DNA of 64,000 bases from Affinundibacterium amnicola (GTDB taxonomy: Bacteria; Pseudomonadota; Gammaproteobacteria; Burkholderiales; Burkholderiaceae_D): positions 1 through 64,000 of the forward strand of contig NZ_JACOFU010000009.1 in NCBI RefSeq assembly GCF_014284275.1, given 5' to 3'. The stretch's first letter is position 1. Every line of letters starts with the position of its first letter. The notes under the pieces were generated by a model. That model was not told the DNA's origin and searched no databases. It saw only the letters and a list, made by a program, of their open reading frames with translations. Positions 8,400-18,036 of the stretch are shown here, in pieces. A program made the translations under genes and the position numbers.

Positions 8400-9338
8400 A
8401 TGCAAGTCATCTCTATGCCAAACCCAGTCAATCCATCGCAAACGGCAGCGACTAGGTCACCAGAAAAAATCGCTTACGAGAATAATAAATTACACAAACG
8501 CTTATGTCGTTTAGTCGGCCAAGCGATTGGCGATTTTAATATGATCGAAGATGGTGACAAAGTGATGGTGTGCCTGTCTGGCGGCAAAGACAGTTATGCT
8601 TTACTCGATATTTTGATGACCTTGCGTGAACGCGCGCCGATTCATTTCGATATCGTGGCGGTGAACCTAGATCAAAAACAGCCAGGCTTTCCTGAAGAGG
8701 TGCTGCCTGCTTATTTGGACAAGTTGGGTATTCCGTATCATATCGAGAATCAGGATACGTACAGCATCGTTAAGCGTCTGGTACCAGAAGGAAAAACCAC
8801 TTGTTCTCTGTGCTCACGCCTGCGTCGCGGAATCTTATATAGGGTTGCGGACGAGCTTGGCGCAACCAAGATCGCTCTAGGTCATCATCGCGATGACATC
8901 ATGGAGACGTTTTTCCTGAATATGTTTTTTGGCGGTAAGCTAAAAGGTATGCCAGCCAAATTGCAGTCGGATGACGGCAAACATATTGTGATCCGTCCAC
9001 TTGCTTACGTTAAAGAAAGTGATACCGAACGCTATGCTGCGGTAAAGCAGTTTCCTATCATCCCGTGCAATCTGTGTGGCTCGCAGGAAAATCTGCAACG
9101 CAAGCATGTCAAGCAATTGATGCGTGATTGGGATAAACAACATCCTGGCCGTGTGGATAATATTTTCTCCGCACTGTCGACAGTGGTTCCCTCCCATCTA
9201 ATGGATAAAGATTTGTTTAATTTCCGCGATTTGGCTTTGACCGGTGAGGCGATGCCAAATGGCGATATTGCATTTGACGAAGAACCTTGTGCTACGCCTA
9301 CTAATGCCGTAATTAAGCTGAATCTGGATCAAGAGTAG
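8400..9338 (+). CDS. ttcA: tRNA 2-thiocytidine(32) synthetase TtcA
   Basis: 312 residues of an ATP-dependent tRNA thiolase that makes 2-thiocytidine at position 32. It carries the PP-loop C-L-S-G-G-K-D-S, the C-S-L-C pair and a downstream C-N-L-C pair; cysteines of these motifs bind the essential 4Fe-4S cluster. A-L-G-H-H-R-D-D is also family-specific. A GTG at 8388, overlapping the folB stop, could extend the protein by four residues; ATG at 8400, seven bases after a GAG, is preferred. A clear intrinsic terminator follows about 45 bases after the stop. Confidence 0.95.
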   Translation: MQVISMPNPVNPSQTAATRSPEKIAYENNKLHKRLCRLVGQAIGDFNMIEDGDKVMVCLSGGKDSYALLDILMTLRERAPIHFDIVAVNLDQKQPGFPEEVLPAYLDKLGIPYHIENQDTYSIVKRLVPEGKTTCSLCSRLRRGILYRVADELGATKIALGHHRDDIMETFFLNMFFGGKLKGMPAKLQSDDGKHIVIRPLAYVKESDTERYAAVKQFPIIPCNLCGSQENLQRKHVKQLMRDWDKQHPGRVDNIFSALSTVVPSHLMDKDLFNFRDLALTGEAMPNGDIAFDEEPCATPTNAVIKLNLDQE

Positions 9339-9383
9339 TATCGGAAAAAGTCTGACATCTGATGGATTTTGAGTGAAGATAAG

Positions 9384-9410
9384 AAATGCGCCTTTGGGCG
9401 CATTTTTTTT
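9384..9410 (+). terminator. Intrinsic terminator after ttcA
   Basis: A 9-bp perfect stem AAATGCGCC (9384-9392) / GGCGCATTT (9397-9405) with a TTTG loop runs into eight T (9403-9410). Confidence 0.93.
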
Positions 9411-9747
9411 GTCCAAAGTGATTGTTCATACAGAGCAAAGTTCTGCCTGCCAGTAAAACTCAAAATTCCATCACGAATGATGGGCATTCATCATCAATAA
9501 GTCGTCGTTTATCGCATGGCTGACCATCGTTGCTTAATGCTTATTACACTGTCTTTGTCGATTGCTTCGCGGTTGCAAGTCGTCACAAGCTTGTGTCAGC
9601 AAAAAGAAAAATTATGTAATTTAGATAAGTAGGGAATATGATGTTGATTCTGATTGTCTATTTCCCAAATGATTCAAATGTGAATTGCTCAGTATTTCAG
9701 ATGGATTCCTGAGCTTGATCTTAACCAAAAAAAGAAAAGGAAATCGT
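9411..9747 (+). other. Intergenic region before the efflux operon
   Basis: These 337 bases hold no gene that I can support. The reading frame of the YIP1 gene is open back to 9685, but the strong ribosome-binding site at 9738-9743 marks the real start at 9748. The region must hold the efflux operon promoter; no confident -35/-10 pair was identified. Confidence 0.5.
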
Positions 9748-10443
9748 ATGTCTTTAAACGCAATGTCTGTGTTGGTAAAAATCTTCTTTGAACCCAAGTC
9801 AGCTTTTGAATCGCTGAAAGACAATTCCAAGCCATGGTTACCTTTGGCCTTGATGTTGGGATCGACTTTGGCTTTGTTTTACTGGTATTTTGCGACGGTC
9901 GATTTCTCTTGGTTGCTTGAACACACCATGAGCGCGAATCAGGATTTAAATGCCGAGCAAAAACAGGCGATGGCAAAGATGATGACCAAAGACAGTATGA
10001 TGTGGACCACCTTGGGTGGTGTTTTGATTGGGACACCAATTGTATTTGCGCTGTACGCCTTGTATTACTTGATTGCTTCAAAAATAATGGGTAGCGCAAT
10101 CACCTATGGTAAATGGTTTGGATTTTCTATCTGGGCAAGTGTGCCGACCTTAATTGGCGTGCCTTTGATGGCATTGCAGATTGTGACAGGCAAAGGTCAA
10201 GTGGCGATGGAAAGCTTAAATATGTTGTCGTTGAATTTCTTGTTGACGAACTTACCAAGTGATCATGCATGGGCAGGCTTGATGAATAATCTGAGCTTAA
10301 CAACGTTCTGGACTGCATTTTTGAGCTATGTTGGTCTTCGTGTCTGGACTGGTCGTAGCGTTGCCAGTTGTGCGATCGCGACGGCTTTGCCTTACGTGGT
10401 GATTTACGGAATTTGGATTGCTAAATTGATGTTTTTTAAATGA
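9748..10443 (+). CDS. YIP1 family membrane protein
   Basis: A 231-residue protein of the Yip1 type with about five to six hydrophobic segments; family-like features are F-F-E-P-K-S-A-F at the N-terminus, followed by a first helix starting W-L-P-L-A-L. ATG at 9748 is chosen because AAAGGAAA lies 4-9 bases before it. The stop overlaps the next start (ATGA), so translation is coupled to the periplasmic adaptor gene. YIP1 proteins are of uncertain function in bacteria; the coupling suggests it assists or is regulated with the efflux complex. Confidence 0.82.
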   Translation: MSLNAMSVLVKIFFEPKSAFESLKDNSKPWLPLALMLGSTLALFYWYFATVDFSWLLEHTMSANQDLNAEQKQAMAKMMTKDSMMWTTLGGVLIGTPIVFALYALYYLIASKIMGSAITYGKWFGFSIWASVPTLIGVPLMALQIVTGKGQVAMESLNMLSLNFLLTNLPSDHAWAGLMNNLSLTTFWTAFLSYVGLRVWTGRSVASCAIATALPYVVIYGIWIAKLMFFK

Positions 10444-11738
10444 TCGGTCGTGAAATGAAAAAAAGTAAAATTCTAGGAATCGCTGTTGTCGCGGCGATCA
10501 TCATTGTTCCGGTAGTCATGAAGTTTTCTGGTGGTAAACCGAAGTTAGAAGTGGAAATGACCAAGGTCAGTAAGAAAGAAATTCAGCCATCAATACTCGC
10601 ATCCGGCAATTTTGTATTTCGTCAGCAGGTGCAATTGTCGAGTGAGGTGATTGGTAAAGTTTCTGAAGTGTTGGTGAAAGAAGGCGACAAGATCGAGCAG
10701 GGACAAGTTTTGTTGCGGCTTGATCCTACCTTGATTCGCGCCGAAGTTACACAACAACGCGCCATTGTTCGTAGTGCGCAAGTCAATATTGAGCGAGCGC
10801 AATTGAATGTCGATCGTCAGCAAGTGAATGTTGAACGCAGCCGTCGCTTGGCAGAAGCAAAATTTATTGATACCAGTAAGTATGAAGACGCAGTACATCA
10901 ATTGAATGTGGCGAAGGTTGATTTACATGCAGCACGGGAAAGCATGCAGCAAGCCAGCGCATCTTTAGATCAGGCTTTAAAGCGTTTGGATAAAACGGAA
11001 GTGAAAGCACCGATCAGTGGTACGGTGACGGCGGTACAAATCAAAATTGGTGAAACCGCAGTTGCCAGTGCAACTGGGATGGCTGGTTCCTCTTTGATGA
11101 CGATTGCCGATATTGCTAGCATCATGGCAGAGGTGAATGTAGATGAGGCCGACGTCGCCAAGGTGCAAGTTGGCCAGAAATCAAAAGTGTATCCAGCTGC
11201 ATTTGATGATCAACCCGTCATTGGTACGGTAGAAGAAGTATCCATGGCGCCACGCGCAAATTTGGCTGGCGCATCGCAAGGTAAAACGTATGTGGTGAAA
11301 TTGCGTTTGTCAGAAACGAAAATGGGTATTCGTACTGGGATGACATGTCGCGTTGAAATTGTTACCGGTGGTGGCAGCTTGCGACCAGTGTTGCCGATCC
11401 AGGCGATACTCACTGGCGACAGCATGAAGCTGGAAAATAAAGAAGGCAAGGACAGCAAAGAAACGAGTAAAAGTCTGGGCGTGGTGTTCACAGTCAAAGA
11501 TGGCATAGCGCGTAAGAAAGAAGTGAAAGTCGGTATTGCTGACGACAATAATCAGGAAATCATTTCTGGTTTAGCCGAGGGTGACGTTGTTGTTACTGGC
11601 CCTGCCAGAGTATTGCGCGCTTTGCGTGATGGCGATCAGGTGCAAGAACTTAAACCTGCTGAACAGAAGGTGAATGCCGCATCTGCATCGGCATCTGCAA
11701 CATCAGCGTCAGCAAATGGAAGTGGGACCAAGCCGTGA
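10440..11738 (+). CDS. HlyD/MacA-type periplasmic adaptor of an ABC efflux system
   Basis: 432 residues. A single N-terminal membrane anchor (about 13-29) is followed by a barrel-sandwich/lipoyl segment ([17 protein letters not shown]), an alpha-helical hairpin rich in Gln, Arg and Ala (about 95-185), a second lipoyl half (V-K-A-P-I-S-G-T-V) and beta-barrel domains. The C-terminal 30 residues are an Ala/Ser-rich low-complexity tail. MacA-type adaptors link an inner-membrane ABC pump to an outer-membrane channel. The start overlaps the YIP1 stop by four bases; an alternative ATG is at 10455. The adaptor stop overlaps the GTG of the ATPase gene. No TolC-type gene is nearby. Confidence 0.9.
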   Translation: MIGREMKKSKILGIAVVAAIIIVPVVMKFSGGKPKLEVEMTKVSKKEIQPSILASGNFVFRQQVQLSSEVIGKVSEVLVKEGDKIEQGQVLLRLDPTLIRAEVTQQRAIVRSAQVNIERAQLNVDRQQVNVERSRRLAEAKFIDTSKYEDAVHQLNVAKVDLHAARESMQQASASLDQALKRLDKTEVKAPISGTVTAVQIKIGETAVASATGMAGSSLMTIADIASIMAEVNVDEADVAKVQVGQKSKVYPAAFDDQPVIGTVEEVSMAPRANLAGASQGKTYVVKLRLSETKMGIRTGMTCRVEIVTGGGSLRPVLPIQAILTGDSMKLENKEGKDSKETSKSLGVVFTVKDGIARKKEVKVGIADDNNQEIISGLAEGDVVVTGPARVLRALRDGDQVQELKPAEQKVNAASASASATSASANGSGTKP

Positions 11739-12448
11739 TTACTTTGTCAGGTATAGAAAAAAACTACCAGATGGGGGATCAGACTGTGCAAGCTTTGCGC
11801 GGCGTGGATCTCCATATCGATCGCAATGAGTTCGTCGCGTTTATCGGCGCCTCGGGTTCCGGCAAATCGACCATGATGAATATTGTTGGTTGTTTGGATC
11901 GTCCAAGTGCAGGTAAGTATCAACTTAATGGGCGTGATGTGGCGACGATGGATAGCGATGAATTAGCCTTGGTTCGTAATGCTGAAATTGGCTTTATTTT
12001 CCAAAGTTTCCATCTCTTACCGCGTGCCACTGCGCTGGATAATGTGGCTCAGCCTTTGATTTACCGCGGCATCGGTTATAAAGAGCGTAATCGACTGGCG
12101 ATGGAGGCATTAGATCATGTGGGTTTGAGTTCACGTATGCATCATCGACCGAATGAGCTTTCTGGCGGACAGCGGCAACGCGTCGCGATTGCACGTGCCT
12201 TAGTCGGTAAGCCATCGATATTATTAGCTGATGAACCAACTGGGAATCTTGATTCAAGCACCAGCTTGGAAATTCTTGCATTGATCAAAGAAGTTCATCG
12301 TGCAGGTCAAACTGTGGTGATGGTTACGCATGAGCCTGAAATTGCCGAGCAATGTCATCGCGTGGTTCGATTGCATGATGGTCGGGTACTAAGTGATGTG
12401 CGTAACGACCATCAAGTGCACCATGTACACAATGTGTCAGGAGAATAG
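11735..12448 (+). CDS. ABC transporter ATP-binding protein (MacB/LolD type)
   Basis: 237 residues with Walker [11 protein letters not shown]-loop F-I-F-Q-S-F, signature L-S-G-G-Q-R-Q-R-V, Walker [13 protein letters not shown] and a switch His (V-T-H-E). It belongs to the MacB/LolD/FtsE group that powers mechanotransmission-type export. The GTG start overlaps the adaptor stop (GTGA) and the next start comes 2 bases after the stop, so the genes form a tight operon. Unlike E. coli MacB, ATPase and permease are separate proteins here. The C-terminus is His-rich, which is unusual but of unknown importance. Confidence 0.93.
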   Translation: MITLSGIEKNYQMGDQTVQALRGVDLHIDRNEFVAFIGASGSGKSTMMNIVGCLDRPSAGKYQLNGRDVATMDSDELALVRNAEIGFIFQSFHLLPRATALDNVAQPLIYRGIGYKERNRLAMEALDHVGLSSRMHHRPNELSGGQRQRVAIARALVGKPSILLADEPTGNLDSSTSLEILALIKEVHRAGQTVVMVTHEPEIAEQCHRVVRLHDGRVLSDVRNDHQVHHVHNVSGE

Positions 12449-12450
12449 CG

Positions 12451-13674
12451 ATGTTTTTATTACTTGAGAGTGTGCGTTCAGCGCTCAATTCCATTCGTGC
12501 ACATCGGATGCGCAGTTTCCTCACTTCGTTGGGGATTATTATTGGTGTTGCATCCGTCATCACCGTAATCTCTTTGATTCAGGGTTTGTCCAAAAGCGTG
12601 ACCAAACAGTTTGAAGGTTTGGGTGGCAATTCATTGACGATCACTGCGCATAACACGATGAAGGAAGCAATGCAGGGCAAGTTTAATTCATTGCGTTTCG
12701 AAGACATTGAGCATCTTCGCACGCATATTGATGAAATTGCTGATGTCAGTCCCTTGTTTGTGTTGTCTGTACCGACGGTTCGTTTTGGTAGCACCGATAC
12801 TTCCGCTCGTGTGTTTGCAACTACCCCGACTTACCAAGATGTACAACAACGTTTTGCTAGTATGGGGCGCTTCCTGAGCGCTTCGGATGAGTCGGGTGCG
12901 CGTCGAGTTGCCGTGATTGGCCCTAAGCTGATTGAATCTCTGCATCTGCCAGAAAATCCGATTGGTCAGTACATTGGGTTCAATAACGAATGGTTCAAAA
13001 TTATTGGCGTGATGGAAAAGCGCGGCGAGTTGTTTGGCATGTCGCAAGATGATTATGTGATCATCCCATTTCGTACTGGGCGCAGCTTGATTGGTAATAA
13101 TCAAAACATGCGTAACATGCAGCTGACGGTGTCGCTAAAAGATATTTCGAAGCTGGAAGAAGTCAAACCGCGGATTAAAACCGTGATGCGTAAAGCGCAT
13201 CGTTTAGATCCAGATGCACCTGACGATTTTGAGATTGCATCGTCGGATCAATTGTCGAAGAGCTTGGATAACATCACCGCTACTGTGACTTTGGTCATGG
13301 GGGGTATCGTTGGTATTGCGCTGTTGGTTGGTGGTATCGGCATTATGAATATCATGCTGGTTTCAGTGACCGAACGTACTCGCGAAATTGGTATCTGTAA
13401 GGCAATCGGCGCGCGTAGTCGTGACATCATGATGCAATTCTTGATTGAAGCGGTCACCCTGTCGGTACTCGGAGGCTTGATTGGTTTGGCGCTTGGCTAT
13501 GCGCTAGGCTTTGGCATTTCGAATCTCATTCCGGATTTTCCTGATGCCGTCGTGCCCTGGTGGGCGGTTCTGTTATCGTTTGTGTTTTCAGCGGGTGTGG
13601 GGATCGTCTTCGGTGTGATGCCGGCGAGTAAAGCAGCGAAGCTCGATCCTATTGATGCCTTGCGTTACGAGTAG
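12451..13674 (+). CDS. ABC transporter permease (MacB/FtsX type)
   Basis: 407 residues. One N-terminal transmembrane helix (about 20-45, containing S-L-G-I-I-I-G-V-A-S-V), a large periplasmic MacB-PCD domain (about 50-260), then three helices in the FtsX domain with G-G-I-G-I-M-N-I-M-L-V-S-V-T-E-R-T-R-E-I-G, the coupling motif of this family, and a C-terminal P-A-S-K-A-A-K-L-D-P-I-D-A-L-R-Y-E typical of complete permeases. It is the last gene of the operon and is followed by a bidirectional terminator. Export of macrolides, peptides or glycolipids is possible; the substrate cannot be read from sequence. Confidence 0.93.
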   Translation: MFLLLESVRSALNSIRAHRMRSFLTSLGIIIGVASVITVISLIQGLSKSVTKQFEGLGGNSLTITAHNTMKEAMQGKFNSLRFEDIEHLRTHIDEIADVSPLFVLSVPTVRFGSTDTSARVFATTPTYQDVQQRFASMGRFLSASDESGARRVAVIGPKLIESLHLPENPIGQYIGFNNEWFKIIGVMEKRGELFGMSQDDYVIIPFRTGRSLIGNNQNMRNMQLTVSLKDISKLEEVKPRIKTVMRKAHRLDPDAPDDFEIASSDQLSKSLDNITATVTLVMGGIVGIALLVGGIGIMNIMLVSVTERTREIGICKAIGARSRDIMMQFLIEAVTLSVLGGLIGLALGYALGFGISNLIPDFPDAVVPWWAVLLSFVFSAGVGIVFGVMPASKAAKLDPIDALRYE

Positions 13675-13704
13675 GTGTTTGTAGCAGATTTTGTCTTAAA
13701 TTCG

Positions 13705-13756
13705 AAAAGCTGTAGTCGTCTAAGCTTAATTCTGCTTTAGACACTACAGCTTTTTT
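13705..13756. terminator. Bidirectional intrinsic terminator between convergent operons
   Basis: A long hairpin pairs AAAAGCTGTAGT (13705-13716) with ACTACAGCTTTT and continues inward with GTCTAAGC / GCTTTAGAC, one base unpaired. It ends in six T on the plus strand and four A (T on the minus strand) on the other side, serving both the permease gene and the symporter gene. Confidence 0.9.
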
Positions 13757-13764
13757 ATGATTTC

Positions 13765-15036
13765 TCATGATGGTAAACGAGAATTTAACCAGTGCTTACC
13801 TTCGGCAATCCGTGTCACCATCATGGAAGCAATCAGGTCGCCATTGGCGTTGAGCAAAGTCGCAATGGGATCAACCAGCGTGCCTATCACCATCGCGACG
13901 GGTAATGCCTGTTCCATAGGAAATCCAAATGCGGTGATCGCAAACACTTCACCAATATAGCCACCGTTGGGAATACCTCCCGCAACGATAGAAACCAGTA
14001 CCGTAATGCCAAAAATAGCGAACAGCATTTCTGGTGCCGAAAAATCTTTACCAAACATTGCAAACAACACTGCTAGCTTGATAATCGATGACATGCTAGA
14101 GCCATCTTTATGAATCGGTGCGCCAAGTGGAATAACGATATTGCGTATATACGCGGGCACCATCATCTTTTCTGCACCAAGCAAATTTGCTGGGATCGTG
14201 GCAATACTGCTGCAAGTACCAATCGCGGTCATCGATGGCGTTAAATTATTTTTCCAGAAGACAGTGACACCTTGTTTGCCCGCCGAAAAATAAGCGTATA
14301 GGCTAAAGAAAATGAAAAAATATGCCGCGCAGGTGATGTAGTACAAGGCCAAAGGGTGTGCATAAACGCCAATAAGTTGTGGCCCAAAAACACCGACCTG
14401 ATACGCGAAATAGGCACCTAATCCTAGTGGAGCGATTTTCATGATGATCGCTAATAATTGCTTCATCACTTCATTGGCTGAATTGAGAAACGTGGCAAAT
14501 GCTTTCCCTTTCTCACCTGCGCGTAAAGTGGCGAAGCCAACTAGCAAAGAAAACAGAATTAATGCCAACATGTTTTTACGTGCCATCAATTCAGAAAAAT
14601 CGTTGACGGTAAGCACTTGCGCTAGGCCAGTTGCGGAAGTGTTCGAATTACTGGAAACTGGATTATCAAGCGCAGCCTGAGCCGCCATGTTGCGCAGTGT
14701 ATCGTCCTGCGCGATAGGAAACGCCAGCATCACCAGCATCATCACTGCCGCCGAAATAATGACGGTAGTTAAAAAGACCGCTGCCACAATCGCAAATAAT
14801 TTCCCTAGACGTTCGCTGCTTTGCAGATTCGCAATCGACGAGGCGATGGTAAAAAATACCAAAGGAATGATCGCGGTGAATAAGAGATTGAGAAAAATAT
14901 CGCCGATAAATTTGATGCTTTCGACTTGATTCCCAAACAGAAAACCAATCACGCAACCTGTCGTGATGCCTATTAACAGGTAAAGAATATTGGCATAGTT
15001 GCGCAGTATGTCCTTAGCTTGCAGGGCGAATTTCAT
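13765..15036 (-). CDS. Dicarboxylate/amino acid:cation symporter (DAACS family)
   Basis: 423 residues of a GltP/DctA-like secondary transporter with about eight helices and two re-entrant loops. Recognisable elements are N-L-L-F-T-A-I-I-P-L-V-F-F-T-I in the third helix region, the Ser-rich loop A-I-G-T-C-S-S-I-A-T-I-P-A-N, the I-P-L-G-A-P-I-H-K-D-G-S-S motif and the C-terminal D-P-I-A-T-L-L-N-A-N-G-D. Family members import C4-dicarboxylates or acidic amino acids with Na+ or H+. ATG at 15036 (preceded by TTG) has AGGA 6 bases upstream. It follows the cyclophilin gene by 8 bases, so the pair is cotranscribed. The exact substrate is unknown. Confidence 0.92.
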   Translation of the reverse strand: MKFALQAKDILRNYANILYLLIGITTGCVIGFLFGNQVESIKFIGDIFLNLLFTAIIPLVFFTIASSIANLQSSERLGKLFAIVAAVFLTTVIISAAVMMLVMLAFPIAQDDTLRNMAAQAALDNPVSSNSNTSATGLAQVLTVNDFSELMARKNMLALILFSLLVGFATLRAGEKGKAFATFLNSANEVMKQLLAIIMKIAPLGLGAYFAYQVGVFGPQLIGVYAHPLALYYITCAAYFFIFFSLYAYFSAGKQGVTVFWKNNLTPSMTAIGTCSSIATIPANLLGAEKMMVPAYIRNIVIPLGAPIHKDGSSMSSIIKLAVLFAMFGKDFSAPEMLFAIFGITVLVSIVAGGIPNGGYIGEVFAITAFGFPMEQALPVAMVIGTLVDPIATLLNANGDLIASMMVTRIAEGKHWLNSRLPS

Positions 15037-15044
15037 CAATGATC

Positions 15045-15875
15045 CTATTCAACTTTGGCAGGGATGGTGATGTCGCAAATACTAAAATCAGCACCACGTT
15101 CTTGGCGTGTTTTTTCGATGATGCGATTGATTACTTGTACGCTCGCAATACGCACTTTGGGACGTTCTGCCACCGGCAGATCTGCAAGTACACGTACCGA
15201 CTTCATGATGTCAGGCTGTGCAGGAGGTTCGCCATGTGCCAACTTGAGTAACACATCGGTACCAATGACAACACGTCCAAATACTGTGTAATCACGATCT
15301 AAACGACGGGTTGCATCGAGCATAAAATAGAGTTCACTATTGGCAGAATCGCGTGCTTCATTGCGCCCCATACCCGCGCTCCCCAAACAGTGAGCACCCC
15401 AAGAACGCAGGGGTGTTTGGCTATTTTTATTGGCTTCGTTGATGGGCAGTGATTGAAACGGCACGCTACCTAAAAATCCCGAAGCAGCATCGCTACTTTT
15501 GCTGGCGAAGGTAGCGATCAAGCTAGTGTTCAGCCGAAATATCATTTCTGGCGGCAAGTTAGGGTAAGAAGTTCCGCCGCCGTCTTTGTTGTTGGGGTTG
15601 CCTGTTTGCGCCACAAATTTAGGAATCACACGATGAAACTGCAAGCCATCGTAAATCTTTTCACGCGTTAGTAACTTGATTCGTTCAACGGCCTTAGCGG
15701 CCATTTCTGGTCGCATCTCGATAATGATACGACCTTTGCTTGATTCAATGATCAAGGTATTGGCTGGATCAAGTGTGCGCCAGTCGTCATTTGTCTGGCT
15801 GTTTGCCGCACCCAAAATCATGCATGAACTTAACAGAATGGATAAGGATGGTATCAAGCGCAGCGAATTTTTCAT
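15045..15875 (-). CDS. Periplasmic cyclophilin-type peptidyl-prolyl cis-trans isomerase
   Basis: 276 residues. An N-terminal signal sequence (S-L-S-I-L-L-S-S-C-M-I-L-G-A-A) contains a Cys that could be a lipobox. The cyclophilin fold follows: I-I-E-S-S-K-G-R-I-I-I-E-M, the active-site F-H-R-V-I-P-K-F-V-A-Q-T-G, and later S-A-G-M-G-R-N-E-A-R-D-S-A-N-S-E-L-Y-F. An insert of 40-50 residues separates the two halves, longer than in small cyclophilins. It accelerates proline isomerisation during folding of exported proteins. An ATG at 15893 is also in frame but 15875 directly precedes the basic start of the signal peptide. Upstream member of a two-gene unit with the symporter. Confidence 0.9.
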   Translation of the reverse strand: MKNSLRLIPSLSILLSSCMILGAANSQTNDDWRTLDPANTLIIESSKGRIIIEMRPEMAAKAVERIKLLTREKIYDGLQFHRVIPKFVAQTGNPNNKDGGGTSYPNLPPEMIFRLNTSLIATFASKSSDAASGFLGSVPFQSLPINEANKNSQTPLRSWGAHCLGSAGMGRNEARDSANSELYFMLDATRRLDRDYTVFGRVVIGTDVLLKLAHGEPPAQPDIMKSVRVLADLPVAERPKVRIASVQVINRIIEKTRQERGADFSICDITIPAKVE

Positions 15876-15969
15876 GCGAGTTCTTTCTTTCAATTGTCGA
15901 CAGACTTACTATTGGAAAAGCTATTGTAGGCAAGGCATGATCGCAGAGCTAGTGAAATTTAGCCGAGTC

Positions 15970-16006
15970 AAAAAAAATGGCTTGAATCGGTGTCGATTCA
16001 AGCCAT
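15970..16006 (-). terminator. Intrinsic terminator of the chemoreceptor gene
   Basis: On the minus strand a 12-bp perfect stem ATGGCTTGAATC / GATTCAAGCCAT (16006-15995 and 15988-15977) with a 6-base loop runs into a T-run of seven or eight. Confidence 0.93.
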
Positions 16007-16028
16007 GAGTGTTGCGTCATTGTGTTTG

Positions 16029-17654
16029 CTAATGTAGCTGCGGTGCGCGTTTAATCGTCGCTCCATGTGTGCTGACCACGGGGTCGCCGCGCATTTTGAA
16101 CATGTGTACAACTTGCGTCAAAGCCGCAGCTTGCTCTTGCATTGCAGCAGCCGCTGCAGCAGCTTCCTCAACCAGAGCGGCGTTCTGTTGAGTTGCATCA
16201 TCCATTTCACGGATCGCTGCATTGACTTGCTCAATACCACTGGCTTGTTCGTCGGAAGCTTTGGTGATTTCTTCCATTATCTGCGTCACGTGATCGACAC
16301 TTTCAACAATTTCTTTCATCGTTTCACCAGCTTGGTCCACTAATTGTGTGCCAAGTTTTACGCTGTCAACAGAATCGCCAATCAGGGTTTTGATTTCTTT
16401 CGCCGCACTGGCAGAACGTTGCGCAAGGCTACGCACTTCAGATGCAACGACTGCAAATCCACGTCCTTGTTCACCAGCACGAGCGGCTTCAACCGCTGCA
16501 TTTAAGGCCAGAATATTGGTCTGGAAAGCGATGCCATCAATCACCGAAATGATATCGACAATTTTTTGTGACGAGGTATTGATCACGCCCATGGTGCTAA
16601 TTACTTCGTTGACTACGCTACCACCTTTCACCGCCACACTAGAAGCTGCTGCCGCCATTTGATTGGCATTGCGTGCATGCGAAGAATTCAATTTCACCGC
16701 TTCCGTTAAAGTCATCATCGATGCAGTAGTTTCTTCCAGTGAACTTGATTGACTTTCTGTACGCGCAGATAAATCCATATTACCTGTAGCGATCTCGGTC
16801 GATGAAGTCGCAATTGCATCTGTACCTTTTCGTACTTCGCGAATAATGTCGCGCAAACTATTACGCATCGTGAATATCGAATACAGCAGGCTAGATTGGT
16901 TTTCTGTGTCGAGTGCAATATGTACGGTTAAATCGCCAGCTGCAATTGCGCTGGTGATGTCAACCGCATATTGCGGTTCGCAACCAAGTTGTTTTACTAA
17001 GCCGCGCGAAATGAAAAAGCCGAACGCAAAAAGCAAGAACGATAAAATGCCGACAGTGATCAGCATCTGTATCGCACTTTGATAAATGGCAGCATCGACG
17101 TCATCCAAATAGACACCAGTGCTGATGATCCAAGACCATTGTGCATTGAGTTTGAAATAGGCGAGTTTTTCGATTGGCGTTGTGCTGTTTGGTTTCGGCC
17201 ACATAAAACTCAAGAAGCCATCGCCTTTGCTTTTGGCGATGTCACGCATTTCGACATAAAGCAATTTACCTTTGCTATCTTTTTTGTCGGACAAATCTTG
17301 TCCTATCATATTCGGCAAAATCGGATGCATGATCATGCGCGGCTGGGTATCATTAATCCACAAATAACCACTATCGCCGAAACGCAAATTTTTTACTGCA
17401 TTCAATGCCGCTTGTTTCGCGTCGGCTTCATTCATTTTGCCTTCGCTCATTTGCTTTTGATAATGTTCGACTAAGGTGTTGGCTAACTCCACCGCATTTT
17501 TGACATTCGCTTGATGCATGGAAAGTAGGGTTTGCTTTTCATGATTTAAGACGATAAGACTGAAAACGACGATCCCTAGAATTGCACTTAACACCAATGC
17601 GCCTAATCGTTTGCTCACACCGATTTGGTGAATTTGGCTGAAAAAGCCTGACAT
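16029..17654 (-). CDS. Methyl-accepting chemotaxis protein with sCache sensor
   Basis: 541 residues. A first membrane helix (about 16-36) precedes a periplasmic single Cache domain (about 40-190) with the family stretch G-Y-L-W-I-N-D and [14 protein letters not shown]; this is followed by helix two (about 195-217), a HAMP domain and a long methyl-accepting coiled coil with the signalling tip E-I-T-x-A-S-D-E-Q and [10 protein letters not shown]. It would signal to CheA/CheW. The frame is open 35 codons further upstream, but CAGGAGA just before 17654 fixes the start. No C-terminal CheR-binding pentapeptide is seen. It is a single-gene unit with its own terminator; no che genes are nearby. Confidence 0.93.
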   Translation of the reverse strand: MSGFFSQIHQIGVSKRLGALVLSAILGIVVFSLIVLNHEKQTLLSMHQANVKNAVELANTLVEHYQKQMSEGKMNEADAKQAALNAVKNLRFGDSGYLWINDTQPRMIMHPILPNMIGQDLSDKKDSKGKLLYVEMRDIAKSKGDGFLSFMWPKPNSTTPIEKLAYFKLNAQWSWIISTGVYLDDVDAAIYQSAIQMLITVGILSFLLFAFGFFISRGLVKQLGCEPQYAVDITSAIAAGDLTVHIALDTENQSSLLYSIFTMRNSLRDIIREVRKGTDAIATSSTEIATGNMDLSARTESQSSSLEETTASMMTLTEAVKLNSSHARNANQMAAAASSVAVKGGSVVNEVISTMGVINTSSQKIVDIISVIDGIAFQTNILALNAAVEAARAGEQGRGFAVVASEVRSLAQRSASAAKEIKTLIGDSVDSVKLGTQLVDQAGETMKEIVESVDHVTQIMEEITKASDEQASGIEQVNAAIREMDDATQQNAALVEEAAAAAAAMQEQAAALTQVVHMFKMRGDPVVSTHGATIKRAPQLH

Positions 17655-18036
17655 ACTGTTCTCCTGATGTTCTTTGGTGTTGACCACTAAAATAAAAAGC
17701 CCGGCTAGCGCTGACCAAGAAAATTTTGGTCTGGCGTGAAGCAAGGCATGTGACGGCAAATAGCGGTCTTATTGGATCTGCGCTGGCGATAGTGAAAAAT
17801 GTTCCATTGCTTGGGTTCAGATCCTGCTGGCAAAATCCTACCATGCGCACCGTGCTTTGTAGAAAACATTTCTAGTCTAAGCAGGGCTAATCGCGCTTAA
17901 CTATTGCGAACCAGCAACAAATCTTTCGTGTTTTGGATTGCGCTAGGAGAGCAATTTTTTGTCTTGATTTATCTTAATAATCACTCATGCTATTTATGTT
18001 ATTTGTGCATTCCACAACTCTCATTCGTCGCGCTTG
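17655..18036. other. Intergenic region between chemoreceptor and MFS genes
   Basis: No gene is supported in these 382 bases. They hold the upstream region of the chemoreceptor and the 3' flank of the MFS gene, both on the minus strand. I searched for a flagellar sigma-28 promoter of the TAAA-N15-GCCGATAA type and found none. Confidence 0.45.

Noticed and set aside
11640..11738. Ala/Ser tail of the MacA-type adaptor as a sign of frameshift
   Set aside because: The frame is continuous to a stop overlapping the next gene, and low-complexity tails are common in adaptors.
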